A DNA stretch of 54,882 bases from a bacterium (GTDB taxonomy: Bacteria; Vulcanimicrobiota; Vulcanimicrobiia; Vulcanimicrobiales; SCRA01). The notes under the pieces are model-generated. The model did no database searches, was not told where the DNA came from, and saw nothing but the letters and a program-made list of their open reading frames with translations. Location: positions 1 to 54,882 of the forward strand of contig SCRI01000053.1 of the NCBI GenBank assembly GCA_004298675.1. Reading direction: 5' to 3'. Made by a program: the position numbers and the translations under genes. Every line of letters begins with the position of its first letter. Position 1 is the first letter of the stretch. Of this stretch, positions 1 through 7,764 are shown in pieces.

Positions 1-95
1 CGACAACCGGGGTCTTCCAATCGCTTTTCCAGTATCCGGGCCTACCTACGTCCGTCAGGGTGAGTGATCATGCCATCATGCAAGTCGCGCAATAG
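1..95 (+). CDS. TadE-like pseudopilin, C-terminal end (partial)
   Basis: Only the last 30 codons are inside the window; the reading frame starts at base 3 and stops with TAG at 93-95. The tail resembles the end of the next gene: both end in a hydrophobic stretch, then Pro-Thr, about 11 residues, a Met and a terminal Gln. TadE/TadF/TadG minor pseudopilins act in tight-adherence (Flp) pilus assembly. This frame has the highest third-position GC of the three plus frames in the first 63 bases. It overlaps the next gene by about 26 bases, a tight arrangement expected of tandem tad minor-pilin genes. With so little sequence, the assignment rests on the paralogy with its neighbour. Confidence 0.5.
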   Translation, partial: TTGVFQSLFQYPGLPTSVRVSDHAIMQVAQ

Positions 96-522
96 ATCCC
101 CACGGAGAGGTCAGCGAGGCAGCGGCACGATCGAATTCGCGCTTGTCGCGGCAGTCGCACTCGCGGTGGTGTTTGGCATCATCGAGTGTGGACGCGCCCT
201 CTACACCTACCACCTCGTGACCAACGCGGCGCGTCTTGGAACGCGCTATGCGATCGTGCGAGGATCGGCCTGCCGGTTGCCGGGCTGCCCGGCGACGAGC
301 GACCAGATTCAGGCTTACGTTCGCAGCGTCTCTCCGGGCATCGATCAAAACGCACTGACCGTGACGGCCACCTGGTCGGGCTCGACATTGTGCAGTGGCA
401 CTCAAGGGGCGGGCTGTCTGGTCACGGTACAGGTGCAGTACCCGTTCCAGTTCCTCACGCCGTATTTCCCCACGGCGACGTGGAACATCGCCAGTACCTC
501 CCAGATGGTGATCTCGCAGTAG
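70..522 (+). CDS. TadE-family minor pseudopilin
   Basis: The product is 150 aa and has TadE-like layout: a basic N-terminus (Arg/Lys-rich to about residue 17), a GTIEFA motif at 19-24 with the conserved glutamate, then a hydrophobic helix at about 23-40. A periplasmic region follows with paired cysteines (near 68/73 and two more near 110-118) that could form disulfides. TadE/TadG proteins are processed, inner-membrane-anchored components of Flp/Tad pili. The ATG at 70 is preferred over the GTG at 64 because an AGGGTG Shine-Dalgarno sequence ends about 7 bases before it. The gene follows the truncated TadE-like gene and precedes an unknown membrane protein. The rest of the tad locus would be upstream of the window. 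Confidence 0.8.
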   Translation: MPSCKSRNRSPRRGQRGSGTIEFALVAAVALAVVFGIIECGRALYTYHLVTNAARLGTRYAIVRGSACRLPGCPATSDQIQAYVRSVSPGIDQNALTVTATWSGSTLCSGTQGAGCLVTVQVQYPFQFLTPYFPTATWNIASTSQMVISQ

Positions 523-535
523 CGGGACGATCGTG

Positions 536-1948
536 ATGAGCGTTTACGAGGGTATGCTTGTCCCGTTGTCCGGACCGGAGGCGCTGCAGCCTAACGGCGT
601 GCCGTTCTCGGCCCGCGGCGGCATTCGCCTCGCCGGCGAAGGGCTAGGCCTCTACGCCTTCGTCGCGCTGGCGTGGCACGATCGCCGCCAGGGCGTTGCC
701 GCCTACGCGCTGCGCGTCGTCAACGGGACGGTGGAGCCGGCGCGCTGTTATTGCTTCGAAGTCCGCGCTAACGAGGTCGCGGCAGAGATCTACCCCATGC
801 CCCTCGTGGCCGCCGCCAACAGCGTCATGGACACGTTCGTGTTCGTGCGTACCGACCGCCGCGACGCGCTGCGGCGCCTGATCGTCGACGTCGCCGCTTG
901 CGGCGCGGCGCTGCGCGTCGAAGCTCCACCACCACCCCAGCGGCGGCCGCACGCGCATGTGCTGCTCGGCTGGAGCCTTTCGCTGCTGTTGCTCGTTCTG
1001 GCAGTTACCGTCGCAGCAACGGCGGCGCTTCCGCGCCTCACCGTCTTCGAGCCTCCCAGCCGCGCGACCGCCGGAACGGTGCTCGAGGTCCCCTTCGCTT
1101 ACCGCGGAGCTGGAATGCTGCAGTACAGCCTGGGCACGAGCGATGGCCGGACGATTGCCGCCAATATGCTCGACACGCGGGTGGGCATCGTGCGTGTACC
1201 GTTACCGAAGGAGAGTGCCGGGCAGACCTATCGCTTGAGCGTGCGCGCCGTCGGGCCCCTCGGCACCGACACGCGCGGTGCCGCCATTGCAATCACTGCC
1301 CCAACACAAACCAAGCGCGTGCGGCGAGAGGCGCCTCCCGCGGACGGCGCCGCGTTGATTGGCGAGCTCAGCGTGACACCGGCACCGGCGCTAGCCGGCC
1401 GCGACGTGCACGTCAACTACATCGCCGATGCAACGAGCGGAACGATCTGGCTGCTCGACCTTGCGGGGCGAGCCTGGGCCAGCGCGCCCTACTCCTCGCA
1501 GGGCAGCAGCATCCTACGTATTCCTCCAACGGCGGCCGGGCGCGAGATGCGCGTCGTGCTGCAAGTCGAACGAGGCGTGCAGCGCGCGTCGTCGAGCGTC
1601 GGGATCGTCGTTCAGCCCAGCGGCGCCCAACCGGCGGCGCCGGCAGTCGCAACCGCAGTACCGGCGGCGCGGCAAAGCGCCGACATCGAGCTGTCGCAGA
1701 GTAGCGTTATGGCGGGGCAAAGCGTCCACGTACGCATCACGGGCCCGCACGACGACGCACAGATTACGCTCACCGACACGAAGGGGCAGACAATCGAAGA
1801 GGGCGATGCGTCGGGTCAGGATCGCGGCCTCATGCTCACGGCACCGGCAGTGGACGCGCCGACGATCTACTACGTCGTGGCCTCCATTACGAGCGGCGTC
1901 GCCCAGACCAGCCTGGTGCGCAAGCTCGTGGTCATGCCCGCGCGTTAG
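536..1948 (+). CDS. Membrane-anchored protein of unknown function with Ig-like extracytoplasmic repeats
   Basis: I do not recognise the family. The 470-aa product has a cytoplasmic N-terminal part (about 1-135) containing the pattern seen in short unknown globular domains, a proline/arginine patch, one strong transmembrane helix at about 142-163, and a C-terminal part made of beta-rich segments. At least three segments there resemble Ig-like repeats: about 165-250, 280-360 and 390-470. They are separated by Ala/Pro/Arg-rich linkers. The third repeat begins with an ELSQSSVMAGQSVHVRI-like strand pattern typical of such folds. ATG at 536 directly follows a GTG at 533; GGGAC lies 7 bases upstream. 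It is 13 bases after the TadE-like gene, so a role at the pilus or cell surface is possible. Its 3' end overlaps the convergent flavoprotein gene by 4 bases. Confidence 0.7.
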   Translation: MSVYEGMLVPLSGPEALQPNGVPFSARGGIRLAGEGLGLYAFVALAWHDRRQGVAAYALRVVNGTVEPARCYCFEVRANEVAAEIYPMPLVAAANSVMDTFVFVRTDRRDALRRLIVDVAACGAALRVEAPPPPQRRPHAHVLLGWSLSLLLLVLAVTVAATAALPRLTVFEPPSRATAGTVLEVPFAYRGAGMLQYSLGTSDGRTIAANMLDTRVGIVRVPLPKESAGQTYRLSVRAVGPLGTDTRGAAIAITAPTQTKRVRREAPPADGAALIGELSVTPAPALAGRDVHVNYIADATSGTIWLLDLAGRAWASAPYSSQGSSILRIPPTAAGREMRVVLQVERGVQRASSSVGIVVQPSGAQPAAPAVATAVPAARQSADIELSQSSVMAGQSVHVRITGPHDDAQITLTDTKGQTIEEGDASGQDRGLMLTAPAVDAPTIYYVVASITSGVAQTSLVRKLVVMPAR

Positions 1949-3078
1949 GGTACGCCCGCGCAGGCATCCAGCAGCGCTTGCGCGGGGCGGCGGTGGGCGC
2001 ACGCGAACGCCAGCGCCGCGAGGGCCAAGCGATCGTTGCTGCGTAGACACCCGATGCAGGCACTAAGGACGCGCCGCGGCAGCCACGCGCGCCGGCACGC
2101 TCGCGCATACTCGCGCCACGCCTGCGCCTCACGAGCGCCGCCATGCAGCACGGCGACAATCGCGTCAGCGGCGTAGCGCGCGCCCTCCAAGGCCAACCAG
2201 ACACCTTGCCCTGTGAACGGGTCCAAGAACGTCGCGGCGTCGCCCACCAAGAGCGCTCCCGGTGCACAGAGTCGCCGCACGCGCCGGCGCAGCGGGCCCA
2301 CGGCCAGGCGCCCGCCACCGGCAGGGAAATCAGCGAATGCGGCGCGATCGTCGATCAGGCGCGCGATGCGCTCGCGCGCACGAGCGTCCACATCTCTGCC
2401 CCAGGTGGCAAGTTCGCGCTGCCGCAGTACCAACATCACGTTGGCACGCCCGCCACCCAACGGATTGACGGCGAAGTAGGCCCCCTCGCCGGCAAACATC
2501 GAGATCCAGCCATCGGACGTGTCGCCGTCGACATGTCCTCCCAAGGCGAAGCGCGCGTGGGTCGCGCGCACTTCGCCGGCGAGGCCAAGGCGGCGCGCGA
2601 CCGTCGAGTTGAGGCCGTCGGCCCCCACGCTTACGCGCGCGCGCCGCTCGCCAAGCGCACCCGGCGGCTCGCGCACCAGCAGGCCTGCAGCGCGCCCGCC
2701 TTCGACGATCGTACCGAGCACGCGCCCACGCTCGTGCACCGCGCCCGCGGCGCATGCCGCCGTCAACAGCTCGGCGTCTAACGCGGCACGCTCCAATGCC
2801 AGGGCACTGCCGCTACCGAGCGTCAGCGTCAGGGGACCGCCGCGCGTAGCGTAGAGCTTCACCCCACGGCACGGCGCGGCCAGGCGCTCGATACGCGGAG
2901 CGAGCCCCAACGCCTCTAGCTCACGCACGGCGCCGGGGCTGAGATACTCACCGCAGACTTTCGCACGTGGAAAGGCCGCCTGCTCCACGATACGCACGCG
3001 CACCCCGCCACGTGCCAGCCGCAACGCCAGCGCGCTGCCGGCCGGGCCGGCACCGGCGATGACGACGTCATCAGCCAT
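1945..3078 (-). CDS. FAD-dependent oxidoreductase, geranylgeranyl-reductase-like
   Basis: The product is 377 aa with a classic flavin-monooxygenase-type Rossmann fold. It has a GAGPAGSALA dinucleotide-binding motif at residues 8-17, a CGEYLSP motif near 42-48 typical of the geranylgeranyl reductase group, and the GDAA...DPFTGQG second FAD motif near 288-300. Members reduce or oxidise isoprenoid or polyketide lipids. The gene starts inside the 3' end of the methyltransferase gene (8-base overlap), so the two are almost certainly translated together. Methyltransferase plus flavoprotein pairs often follow a type III polyketide synthase in alkylresorcinol/alkylpyrone lipid clusters, but no such synthase is seen here. 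The exact substrate cannot be told from sequence. Confidence 0.8.
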   Translation of the reverse strand: MADDVVIAGAGPAGSALALRLARGGVRVRIVEQAAFPRAKVCGEYLSPGAVRELEALGLAPRIERLAAPCRGVKLYATRGGPLTLTLGSGSALALERAALDAELLTAACAAGAVHERGRVLGTIVEGGRAAGLLVREPPGALGERRARVSVGADGLNSTVARRLGLAGEVRATHARFALGGHVDGDTSDGWISMFAGEGAYFAVNPLGGGRANVMLVLRQRELATWGRDVDARARERIARLIDDRAAFADFPAGGGRLAVGPLRRRVRRLCAPGALLVGDAATFLDPFTGQGVWLALEGARYAADAIVAVLHGGAREAQAWREYARACRRAWLPRRVLSACIGCLRSNDRLALAALAFACAHRRPAQALLDACAGVP

Positions 3079-3757
3079 CGGTCAGCACCAACCGCAAGAT
3101 GCCTACGACGCGAACGCGCGGCTTGCGCCAACCCGCCGCGCGCGCAAGCGTCAGGGCCTCGTCAGGCGTGTAGGCACGCCGCACGGAGAGCGGGCCGTCG
3201 TGACGACTCAGGCGATCGCGAGCGAGCACGCGTGACCACAGCCACACCAACGCGTAGGGAACGGCGCCACGCACGAGATCGGCAACGACCGGCGTCACGC
3301 GTGAGACGCGACGCAGCTCGGCTAGCAGAAGCACGGCATCGGACGGCTCTACGTGATGGAGCATCAGCGTGCAGACGGCAACATCCGTACTGCGATCATC
3401 CAGCGTCAGCGCGCGCCCGTCACCCGCAACGAACGTGACTCCGGGAACGTCGCCATGCCGTTGACGCGCGAGGTCGAGGATTACCGGGTGACGATCGACG
3501 CAGAGCACCTCGATAGGCTCTCCCTGCCTACGCCCCCAGGCGACGATCGCCTCGGCCAAATCGCCGAAGCCCGCTCCCACGTCAAGCACATGCGCGACCG
3601 CCTTGCCATCGCGACGCAAGCGCCGCAGTTCCCGCAGCACCACGGCATGGCCGCCGAAGCGATGGTTCGCCGCCTCGAGGCCCCGCGCCGACGCGAGGAG
3701 CTCGGTGAAATCGACGCCTGGATCGTCGATCAGCTCCGGCGCCACCACACGCAGCAA
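3071..3757 (-). CDS. Class I SAM-dependent methyltransferase
   Basis: A 228-aa Rossmann-type methyltransferase: the SAM-binding motif I is HVLDVGAGFGDL at about residues 55-66, an acidic residue in CVDRH ends strand 2 near 85, and DGRAL marks motif II. The later LMLHHVEPSDAVLLLAEL segment is typical of UbiE/Methyltransf_11-like enzymes. A TTG codon at 3757 is the most likely start because a short G-rich Shine-Dalgarno stretch lies just upstream and the product then matches the usual N-terminus of methyltransferases found next to polyketide-lipid flavoproteins. The frame stays open further upstream without a better start. It lies 81 bases downstream of the acylase gene and overlaps the flavoprotein gene, suggesting a joint lipid-modifying role. 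Confidence 0.75.
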   Translation of the reverse strand: MLRVVAPELIDDPGVDFTELLASARGLEAANHRFGGHAVVLRELRRLRRDGKAVAHVLDVGAGFGDLAEAIVAWGRRQGEPIEVLCVDRHPVILDLARQRHGDVPGVTFVAGDGRALTLDDRSTDVAVCTLMLHHVEPSDAVLLLAELRRVSRVTPVVADLVRGAVPYALVWLWSRVLARDRLSRHDGPLSVRRAYTPDEALTLARAAGWRKPRVRVVGILRLVLTDG

Positions 3758-3838
3758 CGCATCACCCCCCTTGGCCGCGGGCTCCTTCGATAGACGGTCG
3801 CAGCAACTCCTGACCCTAGGCTGAAAGGCGCGCGCGGC

Positions 3839-6199
3839 TTAGCTCGCCGGCACCAGGAGCAAGGCGGAGCTAGCGCTCGCCGCTGCAGCGGGGCCATCCA
3901 GCGTGAGCGGCGCGAGCGCGCCCGCCGTCCAGGATTGCAGCAGGTCGCGATAGTGGGGCGAGCGAGGGCGCCCGCTCTCGCCAAGCGGCAGTGTCATGCC
4001 TCCACGATCCCAAGCCCCCGGCTCCCAGACGGCGCGGAAGCTCTGGCCGTAGACGGGGGTCTGCACCTTAACGGTGTAGGCATCGCCCCAGCCGGGGATC
4101 ACGCCGGGGTCGAAGAGCGTCATTCCCAGCTTGGCGAGCGGGTGATGCAGCGGCGTGGCGCCGGCGCTACCCCACGCCGGTGGCACTGCCCCGGCCGCGG
4201 CCTCGGCTTCACGCAGCGCGCGCAGCAGTAGTCCGTCCCCGTCGCCGTCGGCAAACCAACCCCGTGGCCGTTCGCGCAGCGCACGCAGCAGGGGCACCAG
4301 CGCCAGGGCGCCGGCATCATCGAGCCAAGCCTGTCCCAGCGCCGGGCCGAGCACCGCGACGGCGAAATCGCGCTCGGCGGCGACCCGCAGGTCAAAGGCC
4401 AGCGTGGCAGCGCGCGAGCTGCCGTCGAAGCGTCCCTCCCAACGCTCCAAGAGCCGCTGGTCGCGTACGTTGCCGGCCGCGCGCGGATGGCGCCGCACCG
4501 CCGCTAAGGCATCACGCACCAGCTCGAGCTCGGGGGCGGAGTAATCGTCGAGTTGGAGGCGCTCCATCGCGCGCACGGTCACCAGGCCGCGAGCATGCAG
4601 CAGCGCACGAATACGCGCGGCGCGATACGGCGGCCCGAAGGCATCGGTCAACCGGTAGCGATAGCCCGCGCCGTACATGCGGTTGTTGGCGGTGAAGACG
4701 ATGGCAGTGCGCGACGGTGCGACGTGCGGCAACGCATCGAACGGTACGTACCCGCGCCACGCGTCGACGACGCGCGAGCCGTCGACCGCGCGCGTACCCC
4801 ACACGCCGTCGTCCGGTATCGAGCCTGCCAAATGATAGGCCACGCGGCCACGGTCGTCCGCCAGCACGAAGTTCTGTGGTGGCCCCGGATAGCGCCGCAG
4901 GATGTCCAAGGCTTCCTCGAGCGTCGCGGCGCGATCCAAGCGCAGGAACGGCTCGAGCGGCGAGCGCGGATCGCGCTCGGCCACCCATGCCGCGGCGTAG
5001 GGCGTCGGCGTGCCGGATCCATCGACGACGATGAAACCGTGCCGGGTCGAGCGGCGCGTAAAGACCACCGCGCGCCCAGCGCGTACGGCGATACGCTCGA
5101 CCCGCGCGCCCATCGGCACCCAGCGGCGCGTCTGCGGATCGAGATAGGTTGGATCGCCGCGCGCGTCGCGCCCAACACGTTCGCGATAGAGCGTCACCGT
5201 CGAAACGGTGCCATTGGTAGCGCCCCAAGCGATGTGTGCATTGTGGCCCAAGATGATGCCGGGTGTCCCAGGCAGTGAGACGCCGACGGCATCGAGCCCG
5301 GGCGCGCGCAGCGCCAGGGCGTACCACACCATCGGTACGGTGTAGTCGAGATGGGGGTCGTTGGCCAAGAGGGCACGGCCGGCGCGCGTTTGGGCACCGC
5401 CCACGGCCCACTCGTTGCTGGCTTCCAGCGCGGCCGCGCGCGGGAGCCGTAGCGCGATCCGCAGCGCATCCCCGCCGCCGCGCGCACTGCCTGCAGCGCG
5501 CAGCGGCGGCATGGCCGTCACCGGCGCCGGCCGGCCCAAGAGCGGCGCATCGTAGGCGGGGTCTGTGATCGGGTAGAGCGCTTGGGCGGCCTGCGCGCCT
5601 AACGCAACGTCGATGGCTTGACGCAGCGCGATCTGGTTCCATGCGTGCGTGAGGTCGATGACCGTGGCCAAACCGCAGAGGATCGAGTCCTGCGGACGCC
5701 ACGGCGCGGGACGGTACAGCAGCACCTTGAACTCCGGCGGCAGCGGCCCGCGCGCGATCGCGGCGTTGACTCCTTGGGCGTAGGCATCGAGCGCCAGGCG
5801 CTCGGGCGGCGCGGCACGATCGTAGATCGCCTGCGCCAACGCTGCGCCGCCGATGTCACGATGGACGATGTCGACGCCCAACGCCCCCTTGCCGAAGATC
5901 TCGGCGAGGCGCCCGCCCACGAAACGGCGCAGTACGTCCATCTGGAAGAGGCGCGCTTGTCCCTCGAGATAGCCTTGCGCCTCATAGACGTCATGCAGCG
6001 ATCCCGCGCGCACGTACGGGATACCGCGGGCGTCGCGCCGCACGCTTACCGCGGCGTGAAGTCCGGGGAGGACGAGTCTTCCCGACCGTTGCGGAAGCGG
6101 AGCGAAGCGGCTCCAGGAGAGGAACCACGCGGCCAGTGCCAGAGCGGCCAGGAGGATCAGCACGCCCAGACCGGCGCCCGAGGCACGCAGCGTCCGCAT
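3839..6199 (-). CDS. Penicillin acylase family N-terminal-nucleophile amidohydrolase
   Basis: The 786-aa protein belongs to the penicillin amidase family, Ntn hydrolases that cleave amide bonds in penicillins, acyl-homoserine lactones and related compounds. It has an N-terminal signal/anchor helix (about 10-30), an alpha chain, then a spacer, and the self-processing junction ASNEWAVGG, whose Ser at about 262 would become the N-terminal nucleophile of the beta chain. The following NDPHL motif near 281-285 and later GRVAYHLAG and FTANNRM segments (with the family's conserved Asn) are also present. The ATG overlaps the TGA of the lipoprotein gene (TGATG), so it is translationally coupled. The protein probably acts in the periplasm. 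Its substrate cannot be inferred; lipid or lactone acyl-amides are as likely as beta-lactams. Confidence 0.88.
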   Translation of the reverse strand: MRTLRASGAGLGVLILLAALALAAWFLSWSRFAPLPQRSGRLVLPGLHAAVSVRRDARGIPYVRAGSLHDVYEAQGYLEGQARLFQMDVLRRFVGGRLAEIFGKGALGVDIVHRDIGGAALAQAIYDRAAPPERLALDAYAQGVNAAIARGPLPPEFKVLLYRPAPWRPQDSILCGLATVIDLTHAWNQIALRQAIDVALGAQAAQALYPITDPAYDAPLLGRPAPVTAMPPLRAAGSARGGGDALRIALRLPRAAALEASNEWAVGGAQTRAGRALLANDPHLDYTVPMVWYALALRAPGLDAVGVSLPGTPGIILGHNAHIAWGATNGTVSTVTLYRERVGRDARGDPTYLDPQTRRWVPMGARVERIAVRAGRAVVFTRRSTRHGFIVVDGSGTPTPYAAAWVAERDPRSPLEPFLRLDRAATLEEALDILRRYPGPPQNFVLADDRGRVAYHLAGSIPDDGVWGTRAVDGSRVVDAWRGYVPFDALPHVAPSRTAIVFTANNRMYGAGYRYRLTDAFGPPYRAARIRALLHARGLVTVRAMERLQLDDYSAPELELVRDALAAVRRHPRAAGNVRDQRLLERWEGRFDGSSRAATLAFDLRVAAERDFAVAVLGPALGQAWLDDAGALALVPLLRALRERPRGWFADGDGDGLLLRALREAEAAAGAVPPAWGSAGATPLHHPLAKLGMTLFDPGVIPGWGDAYTVKVQTPVYGQSFRAVWEPGAWDRGGMTLPLGESGRPRSPHYRDLLQSWTAGALAPLTLDGPAAAASASSALLLVPAS

Positions 6200-6852
6200 C
6201 ACGGCAGCGGCAGCAGCGAGCCCCCTGTGGCGGGAGCAACGGTACCGCTGGACTCCGGCAGCCCCGCCTCCACCACCTGGCGGTAGGCCAATAAGCGGTT
6301 GGTCCCACGGTTGGCCTCGGCGATCAAGGCGTAAGAGTCGCGGATCGCACTATCGAGATGCGCCGTGTCGTAGTCGTAACGGAACGTGTGCAGCTCCTTT
6401 TGCACCCGCTTGTTGAGCAGATCCAAGGCACGATACGACTGCGCAATCTGCGCCCCAGCCTGCGCGTAGGTGGGGAAGTTGGTGGCGATGATCTGCTTTT
6501 GGATCGAGGCCTGTTCGATCTTCTGCCTCAGCTCTTGAACCCGCACGCTCTGCGGATCCGCCTTCAGCGCGGTGTCGAGCGCGTCGAGGGCCTCGGTCAA
6601 TTGGCTCTCCTCGAAATACTTCTGCGCAAGGCTCGTCTGTACGAGGGCCAAGCCCTCGCGCACCGTCTTGTCATCCGGAGCCAAGCGCAGCGCCAGTTGA
6701 TATTCGCGCGCGGCGTCTGCAAGATTGCCGTCCGCAAGCGAACGCTGGCCCTGCGCGATGCGGGTCTGCACGACCCACTGCTGGATCGAGGAGGCGCACC
6801 CCGCCGTCGAAGCGAGCACGGCGATGAGGACGATGGCCGGCAACGGACGCAT
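6199..6852 (-). CDS. TPR-containing lipoprotein
   Basis: A 217-aa secreted protein with a lipoprotein signal: a hydrophobic stretch at 5-16 and lipobox STAGC with the lipidated Cys at 19. Residues 30-110 contain about two tetratricopeptide-like helical hairpins (DGNLADAAREYQLALRLAPDD pattern, then a second one around ESQLTEALDALDTALKADP). The rest is helical, with a coiled-coil-like stretch around 100-150 and a low-complexity Gly/Ser/Pro tail. Such proteins are often scaffolds in the periplasm. GAGGTAG lies about 7 bases before the ATG. It sits 6 bases after amj and overlaps the acylase gene, so these three genes are likely one transcript. A specific function is not recognisable. Confidence 0.75.
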   Translation of the reverse strand: MRPLPAIVLIAVLASTAGCASSIQQWVVQTRIAQGQRSLADGNLADAAREYQLALRLAPDDKTVREGLALVQTSLAQKYFEESQLTEALDALDTALKADPQSVRVQELRQKIEQASIQKQIIATNFPTYAQAGAQIAQSYRALDLLNKRVQKELHTFRYDYDTAHLDSAIRDSYALIAEANRGTNRLLAYRQVVEAGLPESSGTVAPATGGSLLPLP

Positions 6853-6858
6853 GTGAGT

Positions 6859-7755
6859 CTACCTCGTGAGCAGATGGGCAACGTAGGCGATGAGGTCGGT
6901 CGCCGGAATGAGGACGATTTGCGAGAGCAGCGTCCCCACCACCATCGTCAACGCCAGCCAGAGCACCATCGATTTGACGTCTTCGACCGGACGCTCGCCC
7001 TTTACCGCTTGATCGACGATGAAGGACGAGGTGGGGTCGACGACCAGCGTGAAGGCCACCGTTCCGATGCCGTTGATCAGACCGGAGAGGCCGAAGGCCG
7101 TACCAGCCGCGGCGGGGCGCATCACGCCGGCATAGTATGCCGCTACCACGCCGGCGGTGTAGACGGCGGTGACGACGACGTTGGAGATCAACAATTTGGC
7201 CGGCACCGCCTTGGGCTTGAAGCGCCGCACAATCGAGAGGCGTGGAACCCGCGCGCTGCGCCCGATCTCCGCCAATACGGCCGGATCCCCCAAACGCAGC
7301 AGTGAACGCGGAATCGAGCCAAGGCGCTCGTAGACCGCGATGCCACGCAGATAGACGTGGATGAAGACCGGGAGCAGCGCCGTTCCCAACAGCGCGCCGA
7401 ACGTCGCCGAGAGCAGAATCAAGCGCGACTGCGCGTCGAAGGCGCCGAGAGCCTGCGCGTGATCGACGGCGGGAGCATGCTCCATGATGCAGCGAGCGTG
7501 GTCGGAGAGCGAGGCGAACATGGGCGTATAGACGAGATTAGCCAGCCGGCTCGCGGTCACGAAGAGGTTGAAAAGGCTAATCGAGATCGCGACGCGGCCG
7601 GTGATCACGCCCGCCAGGCGCGCTCCGTACGCGCCCAGTTGAATGGCGGTTACGACGAGGTTGAGAGCCAGCGCCACCCACAACTGCCACGGGAACAACG
7701 GCAACGGCGGAGCAACCGCACAGAGCGCCGCCTGCGTGGCGATTGCGTGGGTCAT
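6859..7755 (-). CDS. amj: Amj-family lipid II flippase (DUF2837 type)
   Basis: The 298-aa polytopic membrane protein has about six to seven hydrophobic segments (near 20-45, 52-75, 112-135, 188-212, 215-240, 262-290). Its most telling region is around residues 40-80, with YGARLAGV, then ISISLFNLFVTASRLANL, which matches what I recall as the conserved core of Bacillus subtilis Amj (YdaH), an alternative to MurJ that moves the peptidoglycan precursor lipid II across the cytoplasmic membrane. A second conserved segment, VDPTSSFIVDQAVKG near 240-254, is in the C-terminal half. Length is in the family's range. It sits between an M16 peptidase and a TPR lipoprotein. The family identity is from recalled motifs, not a search. 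Confidence 0.78.
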   Translation of the reverse strand: MTHAIATQAALCAVAPPLPLFPWQLWVALALNLVVTAIQLGAYGARLAGVITGRVAISISLFNLFVTASRLANLVYTPMFASLSDHARCIMEHAPAVDHAQALGAFDAQSRLILLSATFGALLGTALLPVFIHVYLRGIAVYERLGSIPRSLLRLGDPAVLAEIGRSARVPRLSIVRRFKPKAVPAKLLISNVVVTAVYTAGVVAAYYAGVMRPAAAGTAFGLSGLINGIGTVAFTLVVDPTSSFIVDQAVKGERPVEDVKSMVLWLALTMVVGTLLSQIVLIPATDLIAYVAHLLTR

Positions 7756-7764
7756 GCAGCGGCC

